Below, piece after piece: positions 63,406 through 64,000 of a stretch of 64,000 nucleotides of DNA. The stretch comes from Larimichthys crocea (lineage: Eukaryota > Chordata > Actinopteri > Sciaenidae): NCBI RefSeq assembly GCF_000972845.2, contig NC_040013.1:1087584-1151583 (forward strand). The letters run 5' to 3'. Within the stretch, counting starts at the first letter, position 1; the number at the start of each line of letters is the position of its first letter. The position numbers and the translations under genes were made by a program. Below the pieces are notes generated by a model that ran no database searches, was not told where the DNA came from, and saw only the letters and a program-made list of their open reading frames with translations.

Positions 63406-64000
63406 AACATTTCAACATGTGAGTTGCTGATGTAAAAACCTTCCTGGACGATCTGTGCTGACTAAATTCCCAGGCTGACAAATGTTCCAATTATTTCACA
63501 TTTTTAGTTTTTCCCCGTGTTGGTGCAGAGAGCTGCTGCCGTCGTTAATATCACATTTTAATTGGATATTGTTATTTTTCTTTAAAAAGTCTGTTCAGCT
63601 GAGTGTTACGTCACCGTGACGATAAAAACATCTTTATTAATCAGACGTTGATGCTGATGAATGACACGGCGCTGGTCGTTTACACAGTTTATTTACCATA
63701 TATTATAATGTAACATCTCGTAGAAAGCACACACACACACACACACACACATGTAGATATATGAGTGCACAGATCAGATATTTAAAAACAAAGAGAGTTC
63801 TTTATAAATCTGTTTCTCTTAAATTAATCCTTAATGAATCATTCATGAAGTCGGGCTGTACATTTGATTCTAACATTCAGCGTCCGACACACGGACACGT
63901 CCGAGCGATCCACAAATAAAAACATGAAGAAACTTTCCCTCTGTTTGTTCTGCTGCTCGGCTGCAGAGAGGCGTCCGGGTTCCAGGCGAGGAGAATGTGT
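62496..64000. other. non-coding end of the window
   Basis: (GT)n at 63356-63402 and (AC)n at 63729-63751. AT-rich from 63540. No gene recognised; the last 350 bases could be the 3' UTR of a minus-strand gene beyond the window (several TTTATT), but this is not supported further. Confidence 0.35.

Overview
This is nuclear DNA of a ray-finned (teleost) fish. Genes are split into short GT-AG exons, introns are full of (CA)n and minisatellites, and the interspersed repeats (hAT MITEs, a long-TIR MITE, LINE reverse-transcriptase debris, tRNA-derived SINEs) are of kinds common in fish. There is no prokaryotic gene organisation, CRISPR array or phage. Four protein-coding genes can be read exon by exon, all in the first 34 kb.

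Layout: (1) 457-1049 (+), the last three coding exons of a gamma-glutamyltransferase of the GGT5 type. (2) 4973-14271 (-), a complete four-exon lrrc75b (382 aa). (3) 18031-22358 (+), ggt1, twelve coding exons, the last cut by a 10-N gap. (4) 28281-33900 (-), a complete 17-exon anapc5 (772 aa), an APC/C subunit. The ggt5 - lrrc75b - ggt1 neighbourhood matches human 22q11.23. The two GGTs are membrane ectoenzymes of glutathione and leukotriene metabolism; anapc5 is an unrelated cell-cycle gene convergent with ggt1.

Between ggt1 and anapc5 the sequence folds back on itself. About 22369-26183 is a noisy reverse-complement copy of about 26183-30245, with its centre in ggt1 intron 11. This creates extra copies of the ggt1 last exon and of anapc5 exons 12-17. 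It looks like an assembly artefact (a hairpin or fold-back long read next to the N gap), not a biological duplication.

From about 34 to 64 kb I find no gene. The stretch holds hAT and LINE/SINE remnants, a locally amplified repeat family carrying a short conserved reading frame (40-48.6 kb), and several minisatellites. The most striking repeat is a 42-bp unit that forms at least nine arrays in both orientations across the window. Its core resembles the 3' end of a dispersed repeat present here in several copies, which suggests how the arrays arose. A few low-repeat stretches look like candidate conserved non-coding DNA, but this cannot be tested from one sequence.
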